A stretch of DNA of 64,000 bases from Microbispora sp. H11081 (lineage in GTDB: Bacteria; Actinomycetota; Actinomycetes; Streptosporangiales; Streptosporangiaceae): contig NZ_JABBWV010000009.1 of the NCBI RefSeq assembly GCF_012999535.1, positions 186,001 through 250,000 of the forward strand. The letters run 5' to 3'. Below the pieces are notes generated by a model. It did no database searches. It was not told the origin of the DNA and was given only the letters and a program-made list of their open reading frames with translations. The translations under genes were made by a program, and so were the position numbers. Below are positions 16,721 to 24,184 of this stretch, one piece after another (positions within the stretch are counted from its first letter, which is position 1; the number at the start of each line of letters is the position of its first letter).

Positions 16721-17737
16721 TCAGGAGCGGGGGGCGGCGACCGGGGCGGTGGAGGCGCGCACGACCAGTTCCGGCTCGAAGAGCAGTTCGTCGCCCGTGA
16801 CCACGGCCGCGTCGATCTGGGCCACCAGCAGTTCGACGGCCGCCCTGCCCATCGCGTCGATCGGCTGGCGGACCGTGGTCAGCGGCGGGTCCACGCAGTT
16901 CATCAGCGCGGAGTCGTCGTAGCCGATGACGGAGACGTCCCCGGGCACCGACAGTCCCGCCCGGCGCGCCGCCCTGATGGCGCCGAGCGCGAGCACGTCG
17001 CTGGCGCAGATGATGCCGGTCACGCCTCCCGCGATCATCCGGGCGGCGGCGGCATGCCCGCCTTCCAGCGAGAACATCGTGTGCTCGACGTGGTCGGGTT
17101 CGAGTTCCAGGCCGTTGGCGGCGGCGTACGCGCGGAAGGCGGCGAGCTTGCGCCGGGACGGCACGTGGTCGGGCGGGCCGAGCAGCATCGCGACGTGCCG
17201 GTGCCCGAGCGCCATGAGGTGGGCGAGCGCGATCTCCGCCGCGGTCACGTCGTCGCACGAGACCTGCGGGAACCCGAGATGCTCGACCGCCGCGTTGACG
17301 AGCACGGTCGGCAGCTTGCGTTCGAGCACCCTGCGGTAGTGGCTGTGGGAGGCGTCCGCCTGCGCGTACAGGCCGCCGGCGAAGACCATCCCTGACACGT
17401 GCTGCTGGAGGAGCAGGTCCACGTAGTCGGACTCGGAGACGCCGCCCACGGTGCGGGTGCACAGCACGGACGTGAACCCCTGCTGGGCCAGCGCACCCCC
17501 CACGACCTCGGCGAACGCCGGGAAGATCGGGTTCTGCAGCTCGGGAAGGACCAGGCCGACGAGCCGGCCGCGATCGCCGCGCAACTGCGTGGGCCGTTCG
17601 TACCCCAGCACGTCGAGCGCGGTGAGCACCGCCTCCCTGGTGGCCTCGGAGACGCCCGGCTTGCCGTTGAGCACGCGGCTTACGGTCGCCTCGCTCACGC
17701 CCACCTTCTTGGCCACTTCCGCAAGCCGTCGTGTCAT
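16721..17737 (-). CDS. LacI-family regulator A of the alpha-glucan locus
   Basis: A 338-aa repressor. The HTH (LAEVAKKVGVSEATVSRVLNG, residues 5-25) precedes a LacI sensor domain ending in DVSVIGYDDSALM and TTVRQP. ATG 17737 is chosen because the HTH begins at residue 5. A -10-like TATAGT ends 7 nt before the ATG with no ribosome site, so the transcript is probably leaderless. The gene is divergent from the GH87-like gene at 18037 and sits 246 nt from the importer operon. Its first 26 residues are identical to regulator B at 20959-21951, so both should recognise the same operator. The effector is probably an alpha-1,3-linked oligosaccharide (inference). Confidence 0.92.
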   Translation of the reverse strand: MTRRLAEVAKKVGVSEATVSRVLNGKPGVSEATREAVLTALDVLGYERPTQLRGDRGRLVGLVLPELQNPIFPAFAEVVGGALAQQGFTSVLCTRTVGGVSESDYVDLLLQQHVSGMVFAGGLYAQADASHSHYRRVLERKLPTVLVNAAVEHLGFPQVSCDDVTAAEIALAHLMALGHRHVAMLLGPPDHVPSRRKLAAFRAYAAANGLELEPDHVEHTMFSLEGGHAAAARMIAGGVTGIICASDVLALGAIRAARRAGLSVPGDVSVIGYDDSALMNCVDPPLTTVRQPIDAMGRAAVELLVAQIDAAVVTGDELLFEPELVVRASTAPVAAPRS

Positions 17738-18036
17738 GAGCGCAACTATACGACAGACAGCGCAAACATTTTCATCCGCTTGCGCACACTGCCAGTGGTC
17801 ACCGTCCGCAAGGGAGCTCGCTCCCCGCCTGAGCCCTCCGAGAAGCACCAACCGCCCACGGTCACACCTCCGCACCTCGCCGTACGTCGTTACATGCTGA
17901 ACATCTTGCGACTTTTAGTCGAAATATTGCAGAGGATTATCCGCCGAATTATCGTGAGGCCACTCACCTTCTTCGGAGGTGTGGCGGTTTCAGCGTCCAC
18001 GCCGCATCTCCCGGATCTCATGCAGAGAGGATCCTG
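17738..18036. other. Divergent regulatory region between LacI regulator A and secreted GH87 enzyme
   Basis: This 299-bp region holds GCGCAA at 17740 and 17760 and its complement TTGCGC at 17780, spaced exactly 20 bp apart. The leaderless -10 of lacI (TATAGT, minus strand, 17745-17750) lies within the first interval. On the GH87 side an inverted repeat CGACT-TTT-AGTCG (17909-17921) lies in an AT-rich stretch. No small gene was seen. Confidence 0.6.
17745..17750 (-). promoter_or_regulatory. -10 element TATAGT of leaderless lacI regulator A
   Basis: TATAGT on the minus strand ends exactly 7 nt before the ATG at 17737, so transcription should begin at or next to the start codon. The paralogue at 21951 has TATGCT at the same distance, and the surrounding bases are conserved between the two promoters. 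Confidence 0.6.
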
Positions 18037-20889
18037 ATGAGAAGATCCGGAGCCGCCATCGCGGTGGCGGGGGCGCTGATCGCCGCGGGTGGCGTGGTGG
18101 CGTTCCCCGGCATGTCGTCGGCCGCGGCGTCACCGTCGCCGTTCTCCGTGCCGGGAAGAGGCGCGACCGTGCCGTTCACGGAGATCGAGGCCGAGGCCGC
18201 CGTGACCAACGGCGAGCAGATCGGCCCGGACCGCGTCTACACGCGCCTGCCGTCCGAGGCCTCGGGCCGCCGGGCCGTACGCCTCGACGCGCCCGGCGAG
18301 TACGTCGAGTTCACCCTGCCCAAGCCCGCCAACGCGATGACCGTGCGCTACAGCGTGCCGGACAACGCGGCCGGAACGGGCATCACGGCGCCGGTCGATC
18401 TGAGGATCAACGGGACCAAGCTCAAGGACCTGCGGTTCACCTCCCGGTACGGCTGGTTCTACGGCGGCTACCCGTTCGGCAACACGCCCGGCGACAGGCC
18501 GCACCACTTCTACGACGAGACCAGGACGATGTTCGGATCGACGCTGGCGGCGGGGACCAAGGTGCGGATCCAGGTGGCCTCCACCTCGGTCGCGCCGTGG
18601 GTCGTCGTGGACCTCGCCGACTTCGAACTTGTGCCGGACGCGATCCCCCGGCCGGCGGGGTCGCTGTCCGTCGACGACTTCGGCGCCGACCGCGACGGCA
18701 CGAGCGACTCGACCGCCGCCTTCCAGGCGGCCGTCGACGCCGGCCGGGCCCAGGGCAAGGAGGTCTACATCCCGTCCGGCACCTACACCCTGTGGGACCA
18801 CGTGGTCGTGGACGGCGTGACGCTGCGCGGGGCCGGGCCGTGGTACAGCGTCCTCACGGGCCGCCACCCCACCCAGCGCAACCGGGCCGTCGGCGTCTAC
18901 GGCAAGTACGTCAGCGGCGGCGGCTACACCGGCGCGATCAGACCGCACGAAGCGGGCGGCCCGAGCCGGGGCGTCACCCTGCGGGACTTCGCGATCATCG
19001 GCGACATCACGGAGCGGGTGGACGAGGACCAGGTCAACGCCCTCGGGGGCGCGATGACCGACTCCGTGGTCGACAACCTGTGGATCCAGCACACCAAGGT
19101 CGGCGCCTGGATGGACGGCCCGATGGACGGCTTCACGCTGAAGAACAGCCGCGTCCTCGACCAGACGGCCGACGGGGTGAATTTCCACACCGGGGTCACG
19201 AACTCCATGGTGACCAACACGTTCGTCCGCAACGCGGGCGACGACGGCCTGGCGATGTGGCCCGACCGGATCGCCAACGTGAACAACTCGTTCACGTTCA
19301 ACACGGTCGTCGCGCCGGTCCTGGCCAACAACATCGTGACGTACGGCGGCCGGGACATAAAGATCACCGACAACGTGGTGAGCGACACGGTCACCAACGG
19401 CGGCGGCATCCACGTCGCCAACCGCTACCCCGGAGTGAACTCCGGTCAGGGCACCGCCGTGGCCGGCACGATCACGGTCGCCCGCAACACGCTCATCCGG
19501 GCCGGCAACAGCGACTACAACTGGAACTTCGGCGTCGGCGCGATCTGGTTCGACGCCCTCAACGAGCCGGTCAACGCGACGATCAACGTGACCGACACCG
19601 ACATCATCGACAGCTCCTACGAGGCCATCCAGTTCATCGAGGGCAGCACCCAGACCGTCAACTTCTCGAACGTGAACATCGACGGCACCGGGACGTACAT
19701 GATCCAGGCGCAGGCGGCGGCGAAGGCGACCTTCACCAACGTCAGGGCGGCCCGCATCGGCGCGGGTGTGGCCATCCACAACTGCGTCGGCACCGGCTTC
19801 GCCCCCACCTACGGCAGCGGCAACTCCGGCTGGAGCCTGAGCTCCACCACCTGCACCGGCCAGTGGCCCACGCCGAACTACATCTACGAGGGCGGCGACC
19901 CGAGCCCCAGCCCGAGCCCGTCGCCGTCCGCCTCACCCAGCCCCTCATCGTCGCCCAGCCCTTCCCCGTCGCCCGGCCCGACGGGCTGCGCTCCCGGCAG
20001 CGGCGACCTCGCCAGGGGCAAGGCGGCCACGGCGACGAGCAACACCCAGTCGTACGTCGCGGCGAACGCGACCGACGGCGACGCGAACACCTACTGGGAG
20101 TCGGCAAACAACGCCTTCCCGCAGTCGATCACCGTGGACCTGTGCGCGGTGACGCCGGTCCAGCGGGTGGTGCTCAAGCTGCCGCCGAGCGCGGCCTGGG
20201 CCACCCGCACCCAGACGCTGGCGGTCCTCGGCAGCGTCGACGGCACGAACTACAGCACCTTGTCCGCCTCGGCGGCCCGCACCTTCGACCCCGCCACCGG
20301 CAACACGGTGACCATCCCGCTCGGCGGCGCGGGCGTCCGCCACGTCCGGGTGACGGTCACCGGCAACACCGGCTGGCCGGCCGCGCAGTTGTCGGCCTTC
20401 GAGGTGTACGGCACCGCGGGCACCCCGAGCCCGTCACCGTCGCCCAGCGCCTCCCCCAGTCCGCTGCCCACGGGGAATCTCGCCGCGGGCAAGGCGGTCA
20501 GCGCGAGCAGTCACACCGACGTGTACGTCGCGGGCAACGCCGCCGACGGGAACGCATCGACCTACTGGGAGTCGGCCGGCAACGCCTTCCCCCAGACCCT
20601 GACCGTCGATCTCGGCGCGTCCTTCACGGTCGGCCGGGTGGTGCTCAAGCTGCCGCCCAGCGCGGCCTGGGCCACCCGCACCCAGACGCTGGCGGTCCTC
20701 GGCAGCGTCGACGGCACGAACTACACCACGTTGTCCGCCTCGGCCGGCCGCACATTCGACCCCGCGACCGGCAACACCGTCACGGTCACCGTGCCCACCG
20801 GCGCCCGGCGCTACCTGCGGCTCAACGTCACCGGCAACACCGGCTGGCCGGCCGCGCAGATCTCCGAGTTCGAGGCCTACGCCTCGTAG
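18037..20889 (+). CDS. Secreted multidomain GH87-like alpha-1,3-glucanase with two discoidin domains
   Basis: A 950-aa secreted enzyme. A signal peptide (about 1-30) and a binding-like beta-sandwich (about 45-200) precede a beta-helix catalytic region (about 208-620). Asp379 (ADGVNFHTG) and Asp402-Asp403 (NAGDDGLA) show the same spacing as the other GH87-like protein and as recalled GH87 catalytic residues. A Ser/Pro linker (about 627-648) leads to two F5/8 type C (discoidin) domains at about 650-790 and 813-950, separated by a second Ser/Pro linker. The two domains are near copies, sharing AAWATRTQTLAVLGS. This suits binding to insoluble glucan. GH87 enzymes from Bacillus also carry discoidin domains. 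Substrate is inferred. Confidence 0.8.
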   Translation: MRRSGAAIAVAGALIAAGGVVAFPGMSSAAASPSPFSVPGRGATVPFTEIEAEAAVTNGEQIGPDRVYTRLPSEASGRRAVRLDAPGEYVEFTLPKPANAMTVRYSVPDNAAGTGITAPVDLRINGTKLKDLRFTSRYGWFYGGYPFGNTPGDRPHHFYDETRTMFGSTLAAGTKVRIQVASTSVAPWVVVDLADFELVPDAIPRPAGSLSVDDFGADRDGTSDSTAAFQAAVDAGRAQGKEVYIPSGTYTLWDHVVVDGVTLRGAGPWYSVLTGRHPTQRNRAVGVYGKYVSGGGYTGAIRPHEAGGPSRGVTLRDFAIIGDITERVDEDQVNALGGAMTDSVVDNLWIQHTKVGAWMDGPMDGFTLKNSRVLDQTADGVNFHTGVTNSMVTNTFVRNAGDDGLAMWPDRIANVNNSFTFNTVVAPVLANNIVTYGGRDIKITDNVVSDTVTNGGGIHVANRYPGVNSGQGTAVAGTITVARNTLIRAGNSDYNWNFGVGAIWFDALNEPVNATINVTDTDIIDSSYEAIQFIEGSTQTVNFSNVNIDGTGTYMIQAQAAAKATFTNVRAARIGAGVAIHNCVGTGFAPTYGSGNSGWSLSSTTCTGQWPTPNYIYEGGDPSPSPSPSPSASPSPSSSPSPSPSPGPTGCAPGSGDLARGKAATATSNTQSYVAANATDGDANTYWESANNAFPQSITVDLCAVTPVQRVVLKLPPSAAWATRTQTLAVLGSVDGTNYSTLSASAARTFDPATGNTVTIPLGGAGVRHVRVTVTGNTGWPAAQLSAFEVYGTAGTPSPSPSPSASPSPLPTGNLAAGKAVSASSHTDVYVAGNAADGNASTYWESAGNAFPQTLTVDLGASFTVGRVVLKLPPSAAWATRTQTLAVLGSVDGTNYTTLSASAGRTFDPATGNTVTVTVPTGARRYLRLNVTGNTGWPAAQISEFEAYAS

Positions 20890-20903
20890 CCCGGAGCGGG
20901 ACG

Positions 20904-20936
20904 CCCGGAGGAGGAGTGGACGCCTCCTCCTCCGGG
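20904..20936. terminator. Bidirectional hairpin between convergent genes
   Basis: A 13-bp perfect stem (CCCGGAGGAGGAG and its complement) with a 7-nt loop lies 14 nt after the GH87-like stop and 22 nt before the stop of the convergent LacI gene. No U-tract is seen. Confidence 0.75.
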
Positions 20937-20958
20937 GTCCGCGTCCGGCATGACGTGC

Positions 20959-21951
20959 TCAGGTGACGGGGACGCCGACCCGGCCGGTGGAGGAGCGGAC
21001 GACGAGCTCCGGCTCGAACAGCAGCTCGCCCGTCGCGACGGCGGCGCCCTCGATCTGGCTGACCAGCAGCTCCACCGCGGCCCTGCCCATCGCCTCGATC
21101 GGCTGGCGCACCGTCGTCAGGGGCGGGTCGACGCAGGTCATGAGCGCGGAGTCGTCGTAGCCGACGACGGACACGTCCTGGGGCACCCGCCGACCGGCCC
21201 GCCGCGCCGCGCGGATGGCCCCGAGGGCCAGCGGATCGCTGCCGCAGATGATGCCGGTGACGTCCTGCCGTACGAGCTTCAGCGCCGCCGCGTGGCCGCC
21301 CTCCAGCGAGTGCATGGTGTGCTCGACCAGCTCGCCGCCCGCCGCGCGGAACGCCTCCAGTTTCCGGGCGGACGGCATGTGGTCGGCCGGGCCGACGACG
21401 AGACCGATCCGCTGGTGGCCGAGCGCGCGCAGGTGGCCGAGCGCCTGCTCCACCGCGATCGTGTCGTCGCAGGAGACGCGGGGGAAGTCCCAGTGATCGG
21501 CGGCCGCGTTGACCAGCACGGTGGGTAACCGCCGCTCGACCAGCCGCAGGTAGTGCGCGTGGACGACGCCGCTCTGCGTGTAGAGCCCACCGGCGAACAC
21601 CACGCCGGACACCTGCTGCTGCAGCAGCAGGTCGACGTAGTCGGCCTCGGAGATCCCGCCGACCGTACGCGTGCACAGCACGGGAGTGAACCCCTGCTGG
21701 GCCAGCGCCCCACCGACGACCTCGGCGAACGCCGGGAAGATGGGGTTCTGCAGCTCGGGGAGGACGAGCCCGACCAGGCGGGCGCGCTCGCCGCGCAGCT
21801 GCGTGGGCCTCTCGTAACCGAGCACGTCGAGGGCCGTCAGCACGGCCTCCCTGGTGGCCTCGGAGACCCCGGTCTTGCCGTTGAGGACGCGACTCACCGT
21901 GGCCTCGCTGACTCCGACCTTCTTCGCAACCTCCGCAAGCCGTCGCGTCAT
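20959..21951 (-). CDS. LacI-family regulator B, paralogue of regulator A
   Basis: A 330-aa LacI repressor, nearly identical to regulator A (16721-17737) over the first 110 residues; HTH residues 1-26 are the same. Divergence is concentrated in the sugar-binding pocket region (for example around residues 120-220, where B is about 8 residues shorter). That pattern fits duplication followed by a change in ligand with retention of operator. TATGCT ends 7 nt before ATG 21951 and no ribosome site is present, so it is probably leaderless like A. The gene is convergent with the GH87-like gene it presumably helps control. Confidence 0.92.
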   Translation of the reverse strand: MTRRLAEVAKKVGVSEATVSRVLNGKTGVSEATREAVLTALDVLGYERPTQLRGERARLVGLVLPELQNPIFPAFAEVVGGALAQQGFTPVLCTRTVGGISEADYVDLLLQQQVSGVVFAGGLYTQSGVVHAHYLRLVERRLPTVLVNAAADHWDFPRVSCDDTIAVEQALGHLRALGHQRIGLVVGPADHMPSARKLEAFRAAGGELVEHTMHSLEGGHAAALKLVRQDVTGIICGSDPLALGAIRAARRAGRRVPQDVSVVGYDDSALMTCVDPPLTTVRQPIEAMGRAAVELLVSQIEGAAVATGELLFEPELVVRSSTGRVGVPVT

Positions 21952-21958
21952 GGCCGCA

Positions 21959-21964
21959 AGCATA
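21959..21964 (-). promoter_or_regulatory. -10 element TATGCT of leaderless lacI regulator B
   Basis: TATGCT on the minus strand ends 7 nt before the ATG at 21951. CCGCA and TGCGG flank it as an inverted repeat (21954-21973), a possible autoregulatory site. Confidence 0.55.
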
Positions 21965-22081
21965 CGATGCGGACGTGCCGGTCCGAGGATGATCAGTCTC
22001 ACGGGTGCAAGCGGCCTGAAAGCCCGCTGAAAGAGGCCATTCCTAGTGTCTGCCGCGTCAGAGAACACTCAGGAAGGCATC

Positions 22082-22453
22082 ATGAACATCATCAGGAACA
22101 GCCTCGCCGTCGTCGCGGTGTCCGCCCTTCTCGGCCTTGCCACCGCCTGCGGCGGGAGCCGGGCGGCCGTCTGCGAAGAGGCGACGAAGGCGTTCACGGA
22201 CTACAGCACCAAGGCCGCGGCCGCGGCGGGCGACCTCAAGGGCATCAACACCGCGACCAGCGACCTCGCCGCGCGGCTTGATGAGCTGTCGGGCAAGGCC
22301 GACGGCGACCTGCAGGTGGCCCTGGCCGGCATGGCGGACTCGTGGGGCTCCTTCAAGCTCGACCTCACGGACCCGAACGCCGCGACCAAGCTCGCCGAGT
22401 TCGGCCAGAAGACGACAGAGGCGACACAGCAGCTCGCCTCCGCCTGCTCCTGA
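22082..22453 (+). CDS. Small secreted lipoprotein-like hypothetical protein
   Basis: A 123-aa protein with a hydrophobic signal ending at ATACGG (possible lipid-modified cysteine; the lipobox is weak). The mature part is a helical domain rich in Ala, Lys and Asp (EATKAFTDYSTKAAAAAGDLKG and following heptads). It ends with a cysteine (LASACS) that may pair with Cys in AVCEEA. The ATG at 22082 has GGAAGG upstream. No family was recognised. It may be a cell-envelope stress or spacer protein; the context gives no clue. Confidence 0.72.
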   Translation: MNIIRNSLAVVAVSALLGLATACGGSRAAVCEEATKAFTDYSTKAAAAAGDLKGINTATSDLAARLDELSGKADGDLQVALAGMADSWGSFKLDLTDPNAATKLAEFGQKTTEATQQLASACS

Positions 22454-22502
22454 CCTCCGCTGCCCGCCTGCCGCCCGCGCCGACGGCCGAGCGGCGGCGG
22501 CG

Positions 22503-22748
22503 TCAGTATTCGAGGCCCCAGTCGTGGTCGCCGAGGAGGTAGGCACCGCCCTCTGGCACCAGCCTGCCGCCTGCGGCCAGGTCGTCGAGGCACCGCCGTA
22601 CGTCGTCCTCGGGGAGCCCGGTCATCCCGGCGATCTCCGCGACGGTCGCGGCCTGTTCCTTCACGTTCAGGGCGGCGACGGCCTCGTAGACCGTCATCTC
22701 CGCCGACGTCATCTCCTGGGCGTCCTGCAGGCTCTTTTCGTCAGGCAC
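22503..22748 (-). CDS. Small winged-helix-like protein
   Basis: An 81-aa protein whose core (AATVAEIAGMTGLPEDDVRRCLDDLAAGGRLV) is a clear winged-helix DNA-binding layout, followed by a short acidic and aromatic tail (DHDWGLEY). GTG 22748 overlaps the stop of the DUF6158 gene by 8 nt; GTG 22769 is an alternative. It is the last gene of a three-gene run of very small proteins on the minus strand. Target and role unknown. Confidence 0.7.
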   Translation of the reverse strand: MPDEKSLQDAQEMTSAEMTVYEAVAALNVKEQAATVAEIAGMTGLPEDDVRRCLDDLAAGGRLVPEGGAYLLGDHDWGLEY

Positions 22749-22968
22749 TCCGCTGTCTCGCCCCCTCACGCAGCCGCTCCGGATCGACCTGCCGGTCCGG
22801 GTTGCGTTGGAGGTATTCGGCCTCCAGCTCCTGCGTACGCGAGGTGTGGCGCTCCAGCGCGTCGTCCGACCCGTGGAAGAACGCCTCCGATCGGGTCTCG
22901 TGCAGGTGCCGCAGCTCGCGGACCAGGTCCTCGTCGCCCAGGTCCCGCGGGTCGACTCCCATGGTCAT
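22741..22968 (-). CDS. DUF6158 family protein
   Basis: A 75-aa soluble acidic-basic helical protein beginning MTMGVDPRDLGDEDL and containing RELRHLHETR and HGSDDALERHT, recognised as the actinobacterial DUF6158 family of unknown function. GGGAGGA lies 5 nt before ATG 22968. It starts 11 nt after the 48-aa gene and overlaps the winged-helix gene, so the three are one operon. Confidence 0.85.
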   Translation of the reverse strand: MTMGVDPRDLGDEDLVRELRHLHETRSEAFFHGSDDALERHTSRTQELEAEYLQRNPDRQVDPERLREGARQRSA

Positions 22969-22979
22969 GAGATCCTCCC

Positions 22980-23126
22980 TCATACCTCGGTGGGCTTGTC
23001 CCAGCGTTCGTCGGGGTTCTTGTCGTCCGGCTCCGCGTTGGGCGGGTCCGTGGCGGACGGAGTCCACTCGCCGGCGATGTCCGGCTCGTCCTCGGTATCG
23101 ATGTATCGGTCGTCTTCTTGCCGCAT
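22980..23126 (-). CDS. 48-aa acidic protein
   Basis: A short gene found by direct reading: ATG 23126 with GGAG about 7 nt upstream and stop at 22980. The product begins MRQEDDRYIDTEDEPDIAG and ends DERWDKPTEV. It is highly acidic, rich in Asp, Glu and Pro, and probably disordered. Third codon positions are mostly G or C, as in real genes here, and the next gene follows after 11 nt. Function unknown. Confidence 0.72.
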   Translation of the reverse strand: MRQEDDRYIDTEDEPDIAGEWTPSATDPPNAEPDDKNPDERWDKPTEV

Positions 23127-23246
23127 GCAGGTCTCCTGCCCGGTGAATCGCCCGCCATACCGGACCAGGCCCGCGAAGCCCTCGAACGGCCCGAGGCCGC
23201 CCAGCGCGGCAACGCGCGACAGGACAGGACGTACACGACGAAGGCC

Positions 23247-23489
23247 TCAGGCCAGGTCGAACTCCCCGCCCTTCACCCCTTCGATGAACGCCTCCCACTC
23301 GCCGGGGGTGAACATCAGCCGTGGCCCCTGGGGATCCTTCGAGTCGCGTACGGCGACGCCGTCGCACAGACGCGCCACCTCCACGCACTGGTCGCCGGCG
23401 GTGTTCGAGCGCCCCGCCTTGCGCCAGACCGCGCACGCCAGGTCGTCCGCCGGTACGAGTCCCCTCATCGCCGCTGCCATCTCCTTCAC
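23247..23489 (-). CDS. DUF397 protein without adjacent XRE partner
   Basis: An 80-aa DUF397 protein: WRKAGRSNTAGDQCVEVA, VRDSKDPQGP and FTPGEWEAFIEGVKGGEFD. The listed GTG start at 23489 overlaps two later ATGs (residues 4 and 8); AAGGAG directly precedes residue 4, so the true start may be residue 8. Unlike the cluster at 7917-9378, no XRE-DUF5753 gene is next to it; a divergent ATPase-like gene is. Confidence 0.85.
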   Translation of the reverse strand: MKEMAAAMRGLVPADDLACAVWRKAGRSNTAGDQCVEVARLCDGVAVRDSKDPQGPRLMFTPGEWEAFIEGVKGGEFDLA

Positions 23490-23631
23490 TGTCTCTTTCG
23501 CCGCAAAAGGAATCTATGCCATCGTGCATTCGCCATATTGCGTAGCCGTTTTGCAAAGTGCAGGATGAACGAAGTCTTGCACGGACCTCGAATCGCCATC
23601 CATAGACGGGTGCACAGGGAGTTATCACGGG

Positions 23632-24075
23632 ATGACAATTCTCAACCTCTCGGGGAGAATCGCGATCTCACGTCCCTTCTCGGGAGCCCCCTCCCAGGTG
23701 CGGGCCGCCCGCCGGTTCGTGGCGAGCAGTCTCGGTGACGGCCACCCCTGTCGCGACGACGCCGTGCAGCTGATCGGCGAGCTGGTCGCCGAGTCGCTGC
23801 GGCACGCCGTCTCGTGCGGGCGTCCCCCCGGGTACGGCGTGGCGGTGCTGGTCACGCCCGGCGGGGCCCGCGTCACGTTGTCCACCCAGGGGTGCGGGTG
23901 CTGGACGTCCCCGGAGCTGACGCCGGGCCGTGGCGTCCATCTCGTGGACCTGTTCACCCGGCGGTGGGGCGTGTCGGCCAGCCGCACCGGAGTCTGCGTG
24001 TGGTTCGAGCTCGGGCACGACGCCGCGGTGCCGCCGCCGAGGGATGTGGAGAGCGAGGGCACGAGGACGGCCTGA
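23632..24075 (+). CDS. Degenerate HATPase-fold (RsbW-like) protein
   Basis: A 147-aa protein of the anti-sigma-factor kinase type (HATPase_c_2). The pattern is AARRFVASSLGD, then the N-box helix ELVAESLRHAV and a C-terminal RGVHLVDLFTRRWGV element. The N-box asparagine is replaced (AES instead of TNA) and the DxGxG ATP-lid motif is absent, so kinase activity is doubtful. Such proteins commonly lie beside XRE/DUF397 genes in actinomycetes, here divergent from the DUF397 gene. It may work by protein binding alone. Confidence 0.78.
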   Translation: MTILNLSGRIAISRPFSGAPSQVRAARRFVASSLGDGHPCRDDAVQLIGELVAESLRHAVSCGRPPGYGVAVLVTPGGARVTLSTQGCGCWTSPELTPGRGVHLVDLFTRRWGVSASRTGVCVWFELGHDAAVPPPRDVESEGTRTA

Positions 24076-24148
24076 ACCGGTTCGCACAACCCGCGGCCGG
24101 TATCCGTGAGAAGCGGAACGAATTTCCGGCCCGATACGGGGTAGACGG

Positions 24149-24184
24149 GCGCCATATCTTCCGAAGAAGGGGACGATATGGCGC
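24149..24184 (+). promoter_or_regulatory. Inverted repeat burying the MFS start codon
   Basis: GCGCCATATC (24149-24158) pairs perfectly with GATATGGCGC (24175-24184), which contains the ATG of the transporter gene. The 16-nt loop carries the purine-rich ribosome site. In RNA this would be a 10-bp hairpin hiding the start codon; as DNA it could be an operator. Confidence 0.6.
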
